Assembly (NCBI GenBank): GCA_018466975.1
Contig: CM031561.1
Coordinates: 3,100,001 to 3,164,000, forward strand
Direction: 5' to 3'
From: Sparassis latifolia
Lineage: Eukaryota; Basidiomycota; Agaricomycetes; Polyporales; Sparassidaceae
DNA length: 64,000 nt
A program made the position numbers and the translations under genes. How positions within the stretch are numbered: position 1 is the stretch's first letter; each line of letters opens with the position of its first letter. Shown in pieces: positions 10,401 through 23,834 of the stretch. Under the pieces are notes generated by a model, which saw only the letters and a list, made by a program, of their open reading frames with translations, had not been told where the DNA came from and searched no databases.

Positions 10401-13400
10401 TGATCGACTCTGTTCGCTGGGTTCTATGCATATCGTATTGTCTCGCTCTTGCCCAGATGACTCGGGGCGGTGGTCATCGACTCATCCCATCCTAGCTGCC
10501 GACGCGGCCTCGGTAGGTGCATTTCCGAAGCTAAAGTTCTCTCCCTCACTGCACTCACCTGTGACTTGAATCTCGAGAACTTTCGGGCCGAGATAAGAGG
10601 GATCGCGAATTACCAAGGAGTACTCTGTCTGATGTTACTATCCCCGCCCATGATGCTGTGACCAGTCTCCACGGCGAATGTTGGTATCTTTTTCCGAAGG
10701 CCCGCAAGATATGCGTTAACTATGGACAGTGGATCTTCAATCCGCGACTGGTGTTCACATTCGCATTCTCAACTTCTGAAACTCGTCGTTGGCAGAGATC
10801 TACTTAAGATTTCCGCTGCCCTCGGCGCTCGACCCTGCAGGCTGAGGTCAGGAGGCCAGTTTCTAGAGGACGTCAAACTCGAGCAGTGCCACGCGTTAGA
10901 CACTGTCTCTCGAACAATGTCTCGTACTTTTATCGGAAGTGTTTTGGTGCCGACACTTACTTCGAAATTCATGTGCCAGCTGGAATCCATTCACCCTTGG
11001 TTTGCTACATTATGCTAACCATGTATACGCTGAACCACAGACGTAAATCTGCGCTCCGTCAGCCTATGGGTACAGACGTCACACTGCAATGCGCAGTTTC
11101 CCTTCGGGTACACTAGTCTATGCCCAGCCCAGCAACCAGGGCATCAACGCGCCCTTGAATCTAGGCTGAATTGCTTGGTGCAGCTCGCCGATACGAAAGT
11201 GCCTGAGTGCCTCGTGGAATTTTGTAGACAGTCGGGTTATTGTTGGCCCGGAAGACGCATCTGGTAGTCTCAGACGAATATTGGTATTTTGCACCACGAA
11301 GCTCAATGCCGTGCTTGGGTCGGTGTGGTTCTAAGGTATCCTGGCATACTGTAGCTGTCTTCCATTGCCGGCACGACGCCAAAGCTCTGTCTGATGGAGG
11401 CAGAACCACAACTCTAACGGCGAGCTAGCGATAGGCCGTGGACGGTCGTTACTAACTTACACAACCTTCTCCGCTCCGTTGGGCCTCGCATTCCTCCTGT
11501 GTACGTGTTGCCTGCAAATAGATTTGTTCCAAGTTCGTTCGACAGAGAAGCACCCCAGAATGAATCCTTCACGACCTACTTATCATCCGAGCCTCGCACG
11601 AAGTGGCGTTTGAACGTGGCGAATCAAATTATGGCATCATCAATACAAGTCGGAGTAAGAAGAATCGCATTTTTTTCTATTCATTCTCCCAGCGTAAGCG
11701 AGCGGATTACCCCCTCCGTTCGCCGAGAAGAATAGAACTTGTCGAGTGGCACACGCAAGGACCGCTGACAATTGGCCAAGATGATCTAGAGAGGCCAAAA
11801 ATGTCAAAATTTGTCCGAAATCGGCTTCGACAAGGATCCTCCTCAATTGGGTCGGTCTACGCTTCGATGCAAGACCCGTACGCAAAAAAAAGCACTAGCT
11901 AGGAATAGCGTATCAACGAATGGACGTTCATTCAGCTTCAGCTATCAGGGCTCAGCATGCGAGATTCTGCATCCGCTAAGTACTCTTTCGCCGGCAACGC
12001 TGATCATCGTCCTCTGATGGGTTCGAATCGCTCAGGCCGCTCGAAGCCTCAGAAGATAGAGACCATTAGAAAACTTACTCACCTGATGCCGTCCTTCCTC
12101 TGTTCCTTTGTTTCCTCTGATACGCCTCTATCTCTGTGTACATCTGAATGCCTGAAAACAGGTGATAATTTGGCAGTCAGCTGCTAACCTCATCCAAGCC
12201 AATACTTGTCGCGTAGTTCCCTAGTATCCCTGCTTACCTGTGCAAGTCACACGAGGATCGGTCGTCGCAAGAGGCTGGACGACGAGGCGCGCCGTATATG
12301 CATGGGTTTGGGTTTGGGACGGCGTCGGCACCGACGTTGGCGCCAGCGCTTGAGTGACCCAAGCAAGATACTGATCTGAGCAAAAAACGCTCTCGTGTGC
12401 TTCCTTTCGGTGGCCTGATTGTGATCTAGCAGCAAATTATTCCGACTTCTTGGTGGTCTTTGGATTCCAAGAATCCGAAGAAAACCAACGTTCAATTCCT
12501 TCAGCCCTTCCACCGAGCAAGGTCAGCCTGGGCAGGGGAAATTGCAGAATAGTTCATACGGTCCGATGGCTGCAAATTGAGTCAGCCTTCGGTCGTAGAG
12601 ACCCAGTGCCACATTCGCACGACAAGCAGCCGACAGCGGTGCCCTGTTTGTCTACCAGCTGCCAGTGCCTCTAATGCCCCTAGGTGATCAGGGAGGCCAT
12701 GGCAGGCGAGCCAAGAGCAGGAGAGCGCGATGCCTGGCAGCGTGTTCCAGCACCACGCGATTGTAAACCCGCCTGGTCAGCTTGCGAACCGCTGCGGTTG
12801 CTCCAAAGTGCATTGGCCGTGTATGTCATTATGGTGTCTGCAACCCGGATAGATCGAGTCCAATTAGCCTGAGTCATGCCGAGGCAATTTTGGGCCGAGG
12901 GTCGAGTGCAGTGAAGCCTCGATGCATGCCTTGTGGATCAAATTGGATCGACGTCGACACGGTCGCGGGAAGAAGAGCGCGAGGGCCAACTCGATAGGCA
13001 GAAGGGGAAATAAAGTTACCGTAGCACCGGTGACCCTACTTCCGGATGTTCATGACAACAGAGGCAGACACTCTCGACGACGTCGCGCAGCAGAGGTTAT
13101 GCAGGCGGATGATATCACAGCGCGGGCAAGATGAACATGGTGGATTATTTTGCAATGAGTACATACATTGACATGCAACAGTCCCGTCAGGATATTTCTA
13201 ACATAATGATAGTGTACTTTGTATATGAAGACATATGTCAGTAAGCCAGCCGTTTTATGTGCGATGCGACGAGTCAAGTGCTGTGTAGAGATGGTGCGGG
13301 AATGGACAAGAATCTCGACAAATTCCTGGGGAAAAGATATACAAATGGTGTAAGGGGAATCAATATGCAACAGTGGTATATACAGTTTAGGAATAAGATG

Positions 13401-13493
13401 CCAGTTTGTCCGCGAGCTGAACTACCAACACGAGAGCGAATAATAGCAATGCAACGAGATGCGATGTGTACAGGAACGAAAAGGCGGGGCGGG
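7483..13493. other. Gene-poor tract of about 6 kb
   Basis: No open frame longer than about 210 codons and none resembles a known family on either strand. No transposase, reverse transcriptase or retroviral-type motif was recognised, and no long direct or inverted repeat was noticed by eye. It could be old, unrecognisable transposon debris or non-coding RNA territory. Confidence 0.35.
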
Positions 13494-14901
13494 TCACGCC
13501 GGCAAGGAAATGGGATAATGGCTGTAAGACACATGTGGCTCGAGCACGGTTTGTGTGTAGACGGCCGCCATGGACATGTGGTACTGCTGCTGCGCGACAG
13601 AGTATGGATCCAGATACACGATATCCCGAGATGAGCTGCTGAATCGAATCAGCGGCTGTACTGTTGTGCCTGAAAGTATCACTTACTGCACGTCCTCTGA
13701 AAATTCGTAAATCGGATACCCCGCAATTGGTTCGCCATACGATAGCTCATCCACGTATGCGATCTGATCCGGATGCATCATGCCCTGCAACTCAAGCTGA
13801 GCTGTAATACCACGCTCATGCTCGAGAATGCTGTCCGCTGCTGGGGACAAAAAAGGCACGAAGGGCTTCACAGGACGCGGCGCGTAGAGAGACAAACGAC
13901 TCGAGGATGTCGCCAACGGTTGAGGAGCCACTATATCGGCAGGTACTGAGACACTAGCGGCGAACGTCCCGTAGCCGTCGCATGTGTAGTCGTACCGCGT
14001 GTCCACGACCTGTACGGGCTGAGATGGTGCGTCCTCGACACTGGACGCAGTAGTGGTCTGGGCCCACTGCAGCGAATTCTCTGCAGCCTGCACCGCCCAG
14101 TAGTCGATTTCTGACTCGTCGGGGTACAAAAGCTGAGGCGAGAGGGCCATGTCATCGACTTCCTCGTACTTGGGCTTCGGCGAGAACGGGCGGGAGCAGG
14201 AAGATGTAGGAGAGCCGAAGCGGGAAAAAGATGATGTGCTCCAGGATTCGCTCAAATGAGGAGAAGGTGCGCGGACCCTCTTCTCGCGGCGGCGCTGGCG
14301 GCTCAGTGTCGATCCACGACTACGCTTTGTCTCAGAGACATAGGTACAGATGTACCCGCGCGATACGCAGCGCGCGCACGCGGGTTGCGTTCCGCTACAC
14401 TGCACGCACGCGAGCACGTGTCATCAGTACGACATGACACGAGACGGAACGCAGTGATCGCACCTTTGCCTTCCGCTCCCGGCACTTGTTACACGCTTTC
14501 TCTGTGCGGCGGTTCTTCAGAGGAGTCGGGGACCGCAAAAAGATACACGTCTTTCCGTCCGGCCCCGGAAGCGTCCCTCCCTTATAGTTGTAGTACTCCG
14601 GACCCCAGGGAATATGGTACGGGATGAGATTCCAGCAGTCGTCCTCAGCTGGGTCAGCGACAGCGACGCAAGATTCTAGGCCATGCATGTCAACAGGTGT
14701 GGTAGGCGAAGATGAGGAGTCAGAGCAACTTGGCGAGACCGGCGAGTGGGGTTTGATAGAAAGCAGACCTGGCTCGACAATGATATTGAGCGTGCCCTTT
14801 GTACAGGAGCCTTGGGACTGCAACAAAGGAGGGTTGTCGCCAGGAAGAGCGGCGTAGGAACGCGTCACAAATGCGGGGTCAGTACGATGATTTACGCACA
14901 T
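13494..14901 (-). CDS. Zn2Cys6 fungal-type transcription regulator
   Basis: Predicted 430-residue DNA-binding regulator. The binuclear zinc cluster fits C-x2-C-x6-C-x6-C-x2-C-x6-C exactly and is completed only by splicing: CNKCRERKAK ends exon 1 and CSGTQPACARC opens exon 2. The leader before it (PWGPEYYNYKGGTLPGPDG, then LRSPTPLKN) is typical of a basidiomycete subgroup. Exons are 14464-14901, 13687-14399 and 13494-13635; introns are 64 and 51 nt. The third exon is inferred from a strong CAGTAAGT donor immediately at the apparent stop and an in-frame, Tyr/His/Gln-rich continuation. The start is uncertain: ATG 14901 is followed at once by a possible donor, and a pyrimidine-rich acceptor precedes residue 30, so the first exon may lie further upstream. 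Target genes unknown. Confidence 0.8.
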
Positions 14902-16305
14902 GACGGGGTAACAATGCGCTAGGAAAGTCTATGAGGAAAGATATATGGCGGTGTTTGGCCGACTTCAGGGATGGTACGGTCGAACGGGCTCGGTAGATAT
15001 GTGCTGGGCTCGCTTGCCGTGGCCATGGGAGCTTCGAAAAATGGGGGACAAAATAATAGAAATTGCTGATCTCTCGCGGATCTAGTATACTTTCGCAATC
15101 AAGCTTCGCGACGATAGACTGGCTATAGCTGGACGAGTGAGCGAGGGAAGCCACGACCATGGGCAACCAATCTGCCCATAAGATCTGCCCAAACTCGTGT
15201 TAGCAACATGGAAGAACAAATCGGGAGTTTATCCGGCACCGCCGCTCTGGCGAATGATGGACAAGAAACATCACCGACTGGAAAAACAGCCTCGACCCTG
15301 AGTCGTCCGCCACCGCCAGCTAGCTAAACTTGGGCACGGCGCCGGGCAGCCTGAAGCCAGCGTTCGACCTGCTAAAGGTCCCCCGCCTCTACAGTGCTTC
15401 TCGCAGCCAGTAAGACCGTGAATACTAAGTGTGTGGCCCTATCGTTATAACAGTAAAAAAACAAGTGGCACAAACCAAGTAAAAGCTCGAAGACCGGCCC
15501 ATCAAATTCGTCCCTTTGGCCCTCTCTGGCCGGGCACAGCTCTGACATGTCACAACTCAGAAAAGGAATGGTCTGTCTGCCGCTGTACCGCGCCAATCTC
15601 CATATGTCTGCCCCAAGTCTGCCCTTACAGCACTTTCCCAGTCATGCACCGCCGTCAACATGACCCAATAAATGACCAATGCTGCAGTGCACAGCCAGCA
15701 GCAAGACACGAAGACAAGACGGGTGCAAACTTGGTGAGAGAGGAGACAGAACTTCTTCTGCGAGCAGGCGAACACAGGTATACGAAGCAAGGTATGGCCT
15801 GACCGTGACGGTACGTACGTATGGTAATACAGATTATTCAACGTGAGGTCCGAGGAGCATCCAGGACGATATCAGGTTGCAGAAAATTTTGCAAATACCA
15901 TAACACATTATGTGAGCGGCGCTCCCGTCGATGGCCGTGCGAGATTTAGATCTACTCAAAGGTGATCGCTAACCAGAAACTTGAACAGCTGGCTGGCCGA
16001 AACAGCCTAACGCCTCCTAACGCTTGTCATAAGTGGCGCGGACCGGAAAGAGACCGAGCTCACGCACAGACCCAGTAAAGCTTACTGAGTCGCTGCGTTA
16101 TAGACGTGGTGGTGAGCATGACTGGAACCAGGAGCGTAAGGTTGCACACGCAGATTCTGCGAATGATATTCCAATGAAAGAACCAAGATAAAAGTACACC
16201 ATTTCGAAAGGGTGATATGTCCGAGGAGAAATACACAAGTCAAGTTGGAAGATCCATCGAATGGCGGAGTAGCTTGCATGCAATTCTGCCAATAATGTGG
16301 GCCAT
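14902..16305. other. Intergenic; promoter of the Zn2Cys6 gene and 3' flank of roadblock
   Basis: The minus-strand open frame 14879-15166 may hold an upstream exon of the Zn2Cys6 gene but has no recognisable domain. The rest shows nothing supported. Confidence 0.35.
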
Positions 16306-16892
16306 TCAAGAGGTCGGGTCGTGTAATACGGCCAGAAGATAGCGATCGCCTGACAACACAGCTAAGGCGAATTGCGCGAGCAGAAATCGAACGAAGGAGC
16401 GGGTGCCCACCTGGTGATATCATAATCTCATGCCGTTTAGTGCGAATACGCATGAAACGCATATCATCCTGTCAAATCTCACGTCGCACGATGCCTGACA
16501 GCGTGAACGTTGAAGAGACTCACCGGTTCAGATTGACCTTCGGTGACCTCTGCGAGACCCGAGTGGACGCTCTCAACGATGCGTGAGATTGCGCTGGCAT
16601 ACCTCTTCCCTTGCTCGCCCTCAAACACGACACCAGAGTGGCGAATCATTGTCACGGGGTGGCTCCGCGAAAGCAGCATGTAGCCCAGTACCGACCGGTG
16701 AGACGTGAGCATTGTGAGTGTCTGCTCGAGCTCTGGCGTCGTTATCGACGCGGCCGACGCCACCGTTGCACTTGTGGTGGGCTGAGGTGAGAAGGAGGGG
16801 TGCGAAGATACCGTTATTCCTTTGGAAGACTATTCTAGTAAGGTAGCACTTCTAGCAAACTCCAGGCAATGGAAAAAGCTCGTACTCACCAT
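16306..16892 (-). CDS. Dynein light chain, roadblock/LC7 type
   Basis: Predicted 120-residue cytoplasmic dynein light chain of the roadblock family, a dimeric subunit that binds the dynein intermediate chain and supports minus-end-directed transport. Four exons: 16890-16892 (the ATG codon alone), 16524-16781, 16411-16468 and 16306-16349; introns 108, 55 and 61 nt, all phase-consistent. Family landmarks are LTSHRSVLGYMLLS near the N-terminus, HSGVVFEG in the middle, MRFMRIRTKRHEIMISP opening exon 3 and a DRYLLAVLHDPTS ending. Length is close to the roughly 100 residues of animal homologues. The second exon has no ATG, so the start must be upstream; the ATG abutting a GTGAGT donor is the simplest choice, but an in-frame ATG 17 codons earlier would extend the same exon. 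Confidence 0.88.
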
Positions 16893-19800
16893 GGTGTTGT
16901 CGAGGAGGGTAGTCGCCGTTGAAGTCAAAAAGTCTGGCAGCATTGAACCGACCGTCTGGGAGCAAATGTTCTCTTACGTAAGTAGCAATTTCCTATTCCC
17001 CCAACTGAGTCTGACGACCTACTACACTGTGTTCTTCCTTTAGCTCGCTGGCACTGCAGCGACCATAACGCAAGGTCTCAAGTCTGAAAGCTTGAAGAGT
17101 CTGAATTTTGAACCGCTAACTATTGCAACCTAAGCGTGAGGGTGCCCGAACAAAACAAACACCACACCTTAGACCATCCCTCCGAGTCCAGCGCGCTACG
17201 CAAGCAATAGTCTAACACAACTTCATCGCCCGACACCGCGCTAGCTCTAGGGAGCGAACTGAGAGAGCCGCGCGAGGTATGTATCTGTCATTCGTTGAAC
17301 GTTCCTAAGCTCAAAATCTCGGTGTCGCCAGGCAGCACAAGGGACGATATCTCGTCGATGCAATGTCGCGTAGATAATATGAGATTGTCGACGTCGACGC
17401 GGGATCGACTGGGAGGACACGGACCTCTTCGTGCGGTCCGCGCCTCATTCGCTCCGTATACACAAGGTATACGCTGGAGCCGATTTCTTTGACAAAGACC
17501 TTACCCCTTGAGATATGTTGAATATCGACGCAGGCACGCGTGGACCAATATGATAATCTCTACAGCAAGATGTTTCAACGCCGGCATCCAGTTCGAGTGC
17601 TCGATACGAAATCCACGCCGGCAGCAATGCCGCACCTCGAAAACGGTAACTGATCTGCTACGCAGTTTACTTACCTTCCCCATCTACTGATTCTCTGACC
17701 CTGGGACTCAGGCTACCAGCCCCCGCGGAGACCGGCTTGCTGGCTACTCACTCGGTATCCGTTCGACGTATTCAAATGATAAGAAAGTTGTGATCACATT
17801 GATACCCTCACGGAAGATACGCTAACGCATATTTAGCATCTCAATGGACCAACAAGAGATGCCAGGATTGCGTCGGGCAATGATCGCTGGACCACGGACG
17901 TGCCCGAACGTCACGATGATACGTTGCAGTCGTTAGGTGAGCCGCCAATTCAAAACTGAGAGTTTGAAGTCACGTATACTCGTGAGGGGCGATTTGTCGC
18001 ACGATTGAATAATCGTTATGGGAGTCAGACAGCGCGAAGATCCGAGCATCGGTCTGTGTAATCTCCGAGATTACAGTACATTATAAAATGCCTAGCACGA
18101 CGTACTAGACCACGATTCTAGATGCCGTGGTCATGGTAAGTGTTATGTCCCTGATGGTGAAACATATGGTTCTACTGAAAAAGATGCGCAGTACATCTCC
18201 GGAGCTTACGCCATGTTGCAGGATCATATCTATCAATTTGTGGATGCGCCTAAATGCTCTACCCCCGGTCTCGGCGGTGAATGTAACTCTCAGCACGTTT
18301 GGCTGCATGATGTGAAGACTAACTCTACGGTAAGCTATGTCAGACTGCTTCGCTGACGCTTGCTGCTCAGTAACCTCCGATAGACCAACGGTTACGCTTT
18401 TGGCCCCTGCGGTTTCAACCGCGCAGGCTGTCGAAAGCTCAGAATTTCTTATCCTGACCTCGACCTTCCGGGGGCAGGAGTGAAGGTGTCCAGCCTTTTT
18501 TGACCTCAGCCTGTGCCCGTCGTTCGTCCATACGAATGGCGGCGCAAGCATCCAGTCTCGTCCATGGAATTGATTAGCTTCTGGCCCCTCTGGCTTACGA
18601 TTTCTGTGCTATCTCGTCTGGGAGCTGGAGCCCAAGCTCATCATCTCATGTACATACCTTGTCACTTGTTCATATTTCGTAGGCCTACAGGCGGGTAATA
18701 TCTCCACCCCATCCTACAGTTTCTGTCTTCGAATGACTTGCCTACTTATTCTGTCTTCTACATGCCTTTCAACGCATCGCGATGCATTTCATCTTTCTAT
18801 CCAGATTAGCTAAGGTGTGTTTCGCTTGTCTGAACTCTCATGCAAGATCACTCACTTGCACAGTTGCCAGCGTAGCGACATCTATCATCACCCGTGAATA
18901 CGGACACCTAAAGCGGTCGATGAGCCCCATCACTGTATTATAACACGTTTAGATATGTCTCAGTCACTCGTTCGGTTTTTCCCCATGCCATGATCGCTGC
19001 GTCTCTAAGCAGGGGGACGTTCTGTGAAAGCAAGTCTAGAAAGTGGGGGTTAAGACACACAGCCACAATGTTAGCGATTTCTCTCGCTGCAACTTGTGTC
19101 CCCGGTATCACTGACTGCGTTCTGGCAGGCAAAGCTGATCCTAAAGACCTTCCATCTGGGAAAATTCATTCTATCAAATACTTCCGATGCCATTTTCTGC
19201 CTGTCGGCTCCGGACCACCACCACGTTTCGCTGAATGCTCGAGTATCACTCCATCCCGTCGGGCATCCGCGCACTGCTGCACGTTGAAGAGGCCCGGTTG
19301 CTACTACCTACGCTAGTGTCCCATTAATAAATGAAACAAGCGAGACTTACTTAGGCCGACGCTGGGATAGGCTTGCAGCACGCGCCACATCACGGTGTTA
19401 GAGCTTTCGTCGACGAGGGCGCGAGTTGCGCAGCACGGCGACGTCCGAGCGAAGCGAGTGGTTATGGATTCTCACTACTTTGCGCTCTCTCTGGCAGTGG
19501 AGTATGGATTCCATCTAACGTGGAGAGAGTACGTATATAATTGTATTATCCTCGCACGTATCGGATGATAGCAGTGATGATTCGACTGATTTGCACCATC
19601 TCCGCGCGAGGGACGCCATATCATCAGATTAGGTTTTCTATCGGATAATTTGCAAGTCGTTACATGGTCATTCGCGTCATCCCGTCTTCTTCGGCCAGGA
19701 ATTTCTGCAGATACGGCGGTAGTCGGTTGGGATGCAGATATGTGCTCTCGCAGGTTCTTGTTAGACTGGTGGATTTTGTCGTATTTATCCTCTACCGGGG

Positions 19801-21062
19801 AGCACACTGTCTTTTGTGCCAGCGCGCGAAGATTTGCATTCGCCCCAAACCTTGCGGAATTGATCATGAACATCCTCAGTAAGTGACCATAGTATGTCTG
19901 GGGCATATTAAAGTCAATCACTGAGGACGTGATGTCGCAGGGATTTCATCTTTAGACGTATAACAATAATTTATCGCATGTATTCTAAGAAGTCATGGGA
20001 AAACCACAGACGTATCCATATGTGGGCTCATCGGTACTATCCTAGGCACAGTTCTGCAAAGTGCGCATCAATATGCAAAATGCAAATATCTCGTCCAACT
20101 CTCAAATTTTCTTTGATAGGTTTGGTTAGTAGTTGTATGGACACTATCTAAACATGTTACAACCCTGTGTATGATAATTTGTTGATGTGGAAACAAATGG
20201 GAGAGCAATTGTATGGTTTTGCACCCCAATGTAAGTGCCGGAAATACAGCTGATATGGAGATCCTTCCTGCAGTACTCACCTAAAAATTTTACAACCCAT
20301 AATATAAGCCTTTCTAACATGCAGCTACCTTCATAGTGACCCCGATTGATGCCATGTGAAGTTGTTCTTGCTCTATGCTATGTTGCGAGAAAGACGCGTT
20401 ACATCCATCCGCCACAGCGTGATGAAATTCAGACTCCGTCGCCCAAAGAGGCTTTGCAGAACTGTGCGTACCGCTCTGTGATCAAATTTGCCGGGCATGC
20501 CGAAGGGCGCTCATCGTGACAGGCTTGTGACAATTTTGCATTACCCTGCGCACTTGCACTCTCGTCGCCGGAAGGTCTCCGAGAACATAAGTTCTGGGAA
20601 TTTTAACATGCTACTTAGATAACCTTGTAGAGGGGACATTATTGCACATAGACTGCAAGTTTCAAGGGATATCATGAAGTTGTCAGGGAGCTACGAGCAG
20701 TACACTGAAAGAGTTTGCAGAACTATGCCTAGGATAGTACATAGTGGATACGCGAACGCAGCACCTTGGGCACTCGGCAGGCTGATCTCCGAAATGACAC
20801 CGAGTGGCGTAGCATGGATGCACGACAGAATATTTGGAACATGATCAGTTACGCGGCGGGTAGAACGGACCAGCAGACGCGACTCAACGAGAAGCCACAG
20901 TAGCTTCCTGATTGCCGTAACCCGATATGTCCGTGACTGGAAGATACACTCAGCGTCTTCACGAGGTGCGGGCGGCACACATCAGACACGAGTTATGTTC
21001 TATCAGACGTAGCCCAATCTTACAATACACCTGCGAATTGAGATCTGAAAATACTTTCTGAG
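16893..21062. other. Gene-poor tract of about 4.2 kb
   Basis: Only short open frames without recognised domains on either strand. A 148-codon minus-strand frame (18105-18551) and a similar one (19475-19921) show no family resemblance. No RNA gene or repeat was identified. Confidence 0.35.
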
Positions 21063-23028
21063 TTACAGCAACCTCCCGATCGGCTCTAAGCCCTTGAATC
21101 CTTTCGCAGCATCGTACACTAGTTGCCCGCGGACGAACGTCTTCTCTACGAGTCCACGGAGGTTGAGTCCTTCGTATGGAGTCAACTTGTTCTTGAAGTT
21201 CAATGCCTCCTTCGTCACCTGCAGAGTAACTATTAGCCATGACCGCCACCCGAGTTAAATTTTTGCTTACGGTAAATTCCGCCTCAGAATCCCAGATAAT
21301 GATGTCCGCATCAAAGCCTACAGCAAAGCGTCCCTTCCGATCCTGCAAGCCAGCATGTAACGCCGTCTTCTCACAGACCCATGATAGAACTTGGCCAATG
21401 CTCACGCCTCTCCGCCTCCCTTCCGTCCACAGCAAGCTCAGGCCAAGTCCGAGCGTGCTAATGCCACCCCACGCGCGCATGATATCGCCGTCGTCGAGGC
21501 ACTTCAGCGGCGCCACGCACGGGCTGTGGTCGCTCACGACACAATCCAGCGTACCATCCAGCAAGGCGCCCCACAGCTCTTCGCGATTCGTCGCATCGCG
21601 CACAGGGGGACAGCACTTGAACTCGGGACGCCCGGCGGGGATGTCTGCTGCGGCGAGACAGAGATAGTGGAAACACGTCTCGACCGTCAGTGGCAGACCG
21701 CTCGCCTTGGCTGCGCGGATCAGCGGGAGCGCGCTGGCTGCAGAGAGGTGCACAATGTGCAGGCGGAGCGAAGGGTATCGCGCGTGCAATGCCGTTATAA
21801 GCTTGATAGCATCGAGTTCGAGCTGGTCTGGCCGTGAAGAGAGGAACGTGTCGTAAAGTGTTGGGTCTGGCTGAGGCCAGGAAGTATTTGACGAACGTGA
21901 CGGTGACATGTCGAGTTCTGCGTGGAAACAGAGCACTGTCGGCGTGTCCTGGACGGTGTGAGCACGATGTGTCGTAAGATGTATCGGTATTAACGTGACA
22001 CACCTTCAATTCTTCCATCGCATGCACTACATCAGACTCAGCAACACACGGAAACTCCTGTAGCGCATCTCAGTAAGAACATGAGAACGGAAGATGTTAT
22101 CTGGCGTATGCAAGGAGACATCTTCGCACGACTTCCAGGACACGTTGACTGAGTTCGGCTTTCACTCAAACAGAACAATCCCCCAAAATCGAGAAAGATC
22201 ACTTCTTCCTTCACATAGTAAAAGGAGTGTCCAGCTGAACATAGAGATTCAGATCGCATTACGAGGCATGGTCATCACCGCTGGAGCAGGAGGCATGACT
22301 CGAAACATTGACAGGATTATTTGATTCCAAAAATCAGGTCTCACAAGACAAATATTCCAGAGACAGGCAGAAGGATGAAGTGGGAGTGACGTACATCTAC
22401 ACCACTTTCAATGAGAAAGCACTTGAAGCCCTTCACGCCTGCGTCTATCAGCGGCCGCAGATGTGCCTGTCACTACTACGTTAGCTACGATGTTGGCCTC
22501 GACACACTGGGTGAAAGCCTACTAGTATTGGTATCTACGTACCTGATTACCAGGTATAACGCCGCCCCAGAAAGCGACGTCAGTCCAGCATTGACCACGG
22601 GCAGCAGCACGCTTGTCTTCGAGATGTGCTACCGTAGTCGTGGGAGGAATGGAGTTCAACGGCATGTCAACAACTGTGGTAACGCCGCCAGATGCAGCAG
22701 CACGGGTGCCTGTCCAGAAGCCCTCCCAATCTGTACGTCCAGGCTCATTGAGATGTACGTGTGCGCTGTGTCACGAGCAGGACGATATAGAGACAGCGAC
22801 AGCAGAAGAAACTAACAGCACACACTCTACAAGACCTGGGAGAACGTAGTGATCGCCGGCTTCAACCCACTCGGCGTCCTGGTGAGCTGGAAGGCTGGAT
22901 CTGCCATGGATGCCAGTGTGGACGTCGGTTATCTTGCCAGAGGGGATATCAACAATAATGGTCGCAGACTGTAACCTGTCACCACCGAGGTAAACGTTCC
23001 TTCCCGTGAAGATGCGAGTCGAGGGCAT
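21063..23028 (-). CDS. Allantoinase
   Basis: Predicted 461-residue allantoinase (EC 3.5.2.5), which opens the hydantoin ring of allantoin to allantoate in purine degradation; the enzyme is a cyclic amidohydrolase with a binuclear metal centre. Six exons: 22826-23028, 22543-22765, 22395-22466, 22004-22057, 21271-21948, 21063-21218. Ligand residues are all visible: DAHVH (His70, His72, formed across intron 1), Lys157 in GFKCFL as the carbamylated lysine, His193 in CFHAEL, His251 in LHIVHLS and Asp324 in VVSDHSP. Length matches yeast allantoinase (about 460). Introns 1, 2, 4 and 5 are 52-76 nt; intron 3 is 337 nt, unusually long here. The ATG is at 23026-23028. It faces the Yippee-like gene across an 800-bp shared upstream region. 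The frame is intact throughout. Confidence 0.95.
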
Positions 23029-23834
23029 TATTGCTGTTGTCTGCAGATAGCTCAAGTCACGGTAACATCCGTAGTAGTAGGCCACGCTAGCCGCTGGCGT
23101 GCGCGAGCCTCGAGGATCTACACATCCTTTTCAGGCAATCGACGTTGTTTGGATACTCAGGCTGTTATGATCATGACCCTGCGTAGCTTCGACAAGTACT
23201 ACACTCCATGAATTAGCCCAGCAGCACGCTCCTACAATCGGAAATACTGGAGGGATAATACTGTCGCTGTATGTACGCTAGGTGTGCTTTCGAGATTGAT
23301 CAATTGCGCGACGTTCGGTTACACTACACTAGATTAACACCAAGCCAGAGGTGAGCTCGCTTGATAAGTTCTTCTCGCAGCTCATTCCTAGGCACAGACT
23401 TATCTCCACGCCACTGGAACACACTCTCCTTCACAGTGTGTCTGGTACATCAAATGCGGCGCGCGGATCCCAAATATGGCGAGCGACGGGCCGATGGCGG
23501 TGTTGACGTTGATGGCTAGTGGGTTTCGGGCTCGCGTGTCGAGAAATATATCAAAAATCAGCTTCACGCGTGTATCTGTCGCCCACTCGTCTCAACTGCC
23601 ATAGCCCTGATCGCCCACAAGCGGTGTGATTGGATACTCGAGACTCGCGCGCATGGAACTCGCCCACGTCTCAGCGCCTGCCGCGACAAATGCCTATACA
23701 GGATCCACTATTTAACACCGGGCTCTGATGGCCATAAGCCGAGAACATTCTCTGTCTACGTGAGCACTCTCTATATAACCCGCAGCGGTCATTGATCATC
23801 ATCCATCTCGACTTTACCCACACCGCTCCACAAC
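23029..23834. promoter_or_regulatory. Divergent upstream region between allantoinase and the Yippee-like gene
   Basis: About 800 bp separate the two start codons, so any control elements are shared. Apart from the TATA box of the rightward gene no operator was recognised. If allantoinase is nitrogen-controlled, GATA-factor sites would be expected here, but they were not evaluated statistically. Confidence 0.4.
23772..23778 (+). promoter_or_regulatory. TATA box of the Yippee-like gene
   Basis: TATATAA, 57 nt before the ATG at 23835. Confidence 0.5.

Noticed and set aside
12017..12040. Possible tRNA B-box (ggttcgaatcg)
   Set aside because: The flanking bases do not form a T stem and no A-box or acceptor stem is found at the right distance.
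13257..13634. 125-codon plus-strand open frame
   Set aside because: Overlaps the last exon and 3' flank of the Zn2Cys6 gene in antisense; no family resemblance.
16822..17043. Plus-strand open frame with a possible intron and continuation to about 17130
   Set aside because: A spliced product of about 58 residues can be drawn, but it matches no family and overlaps the start region of the roadblock gene, which is clearly on the other strand.
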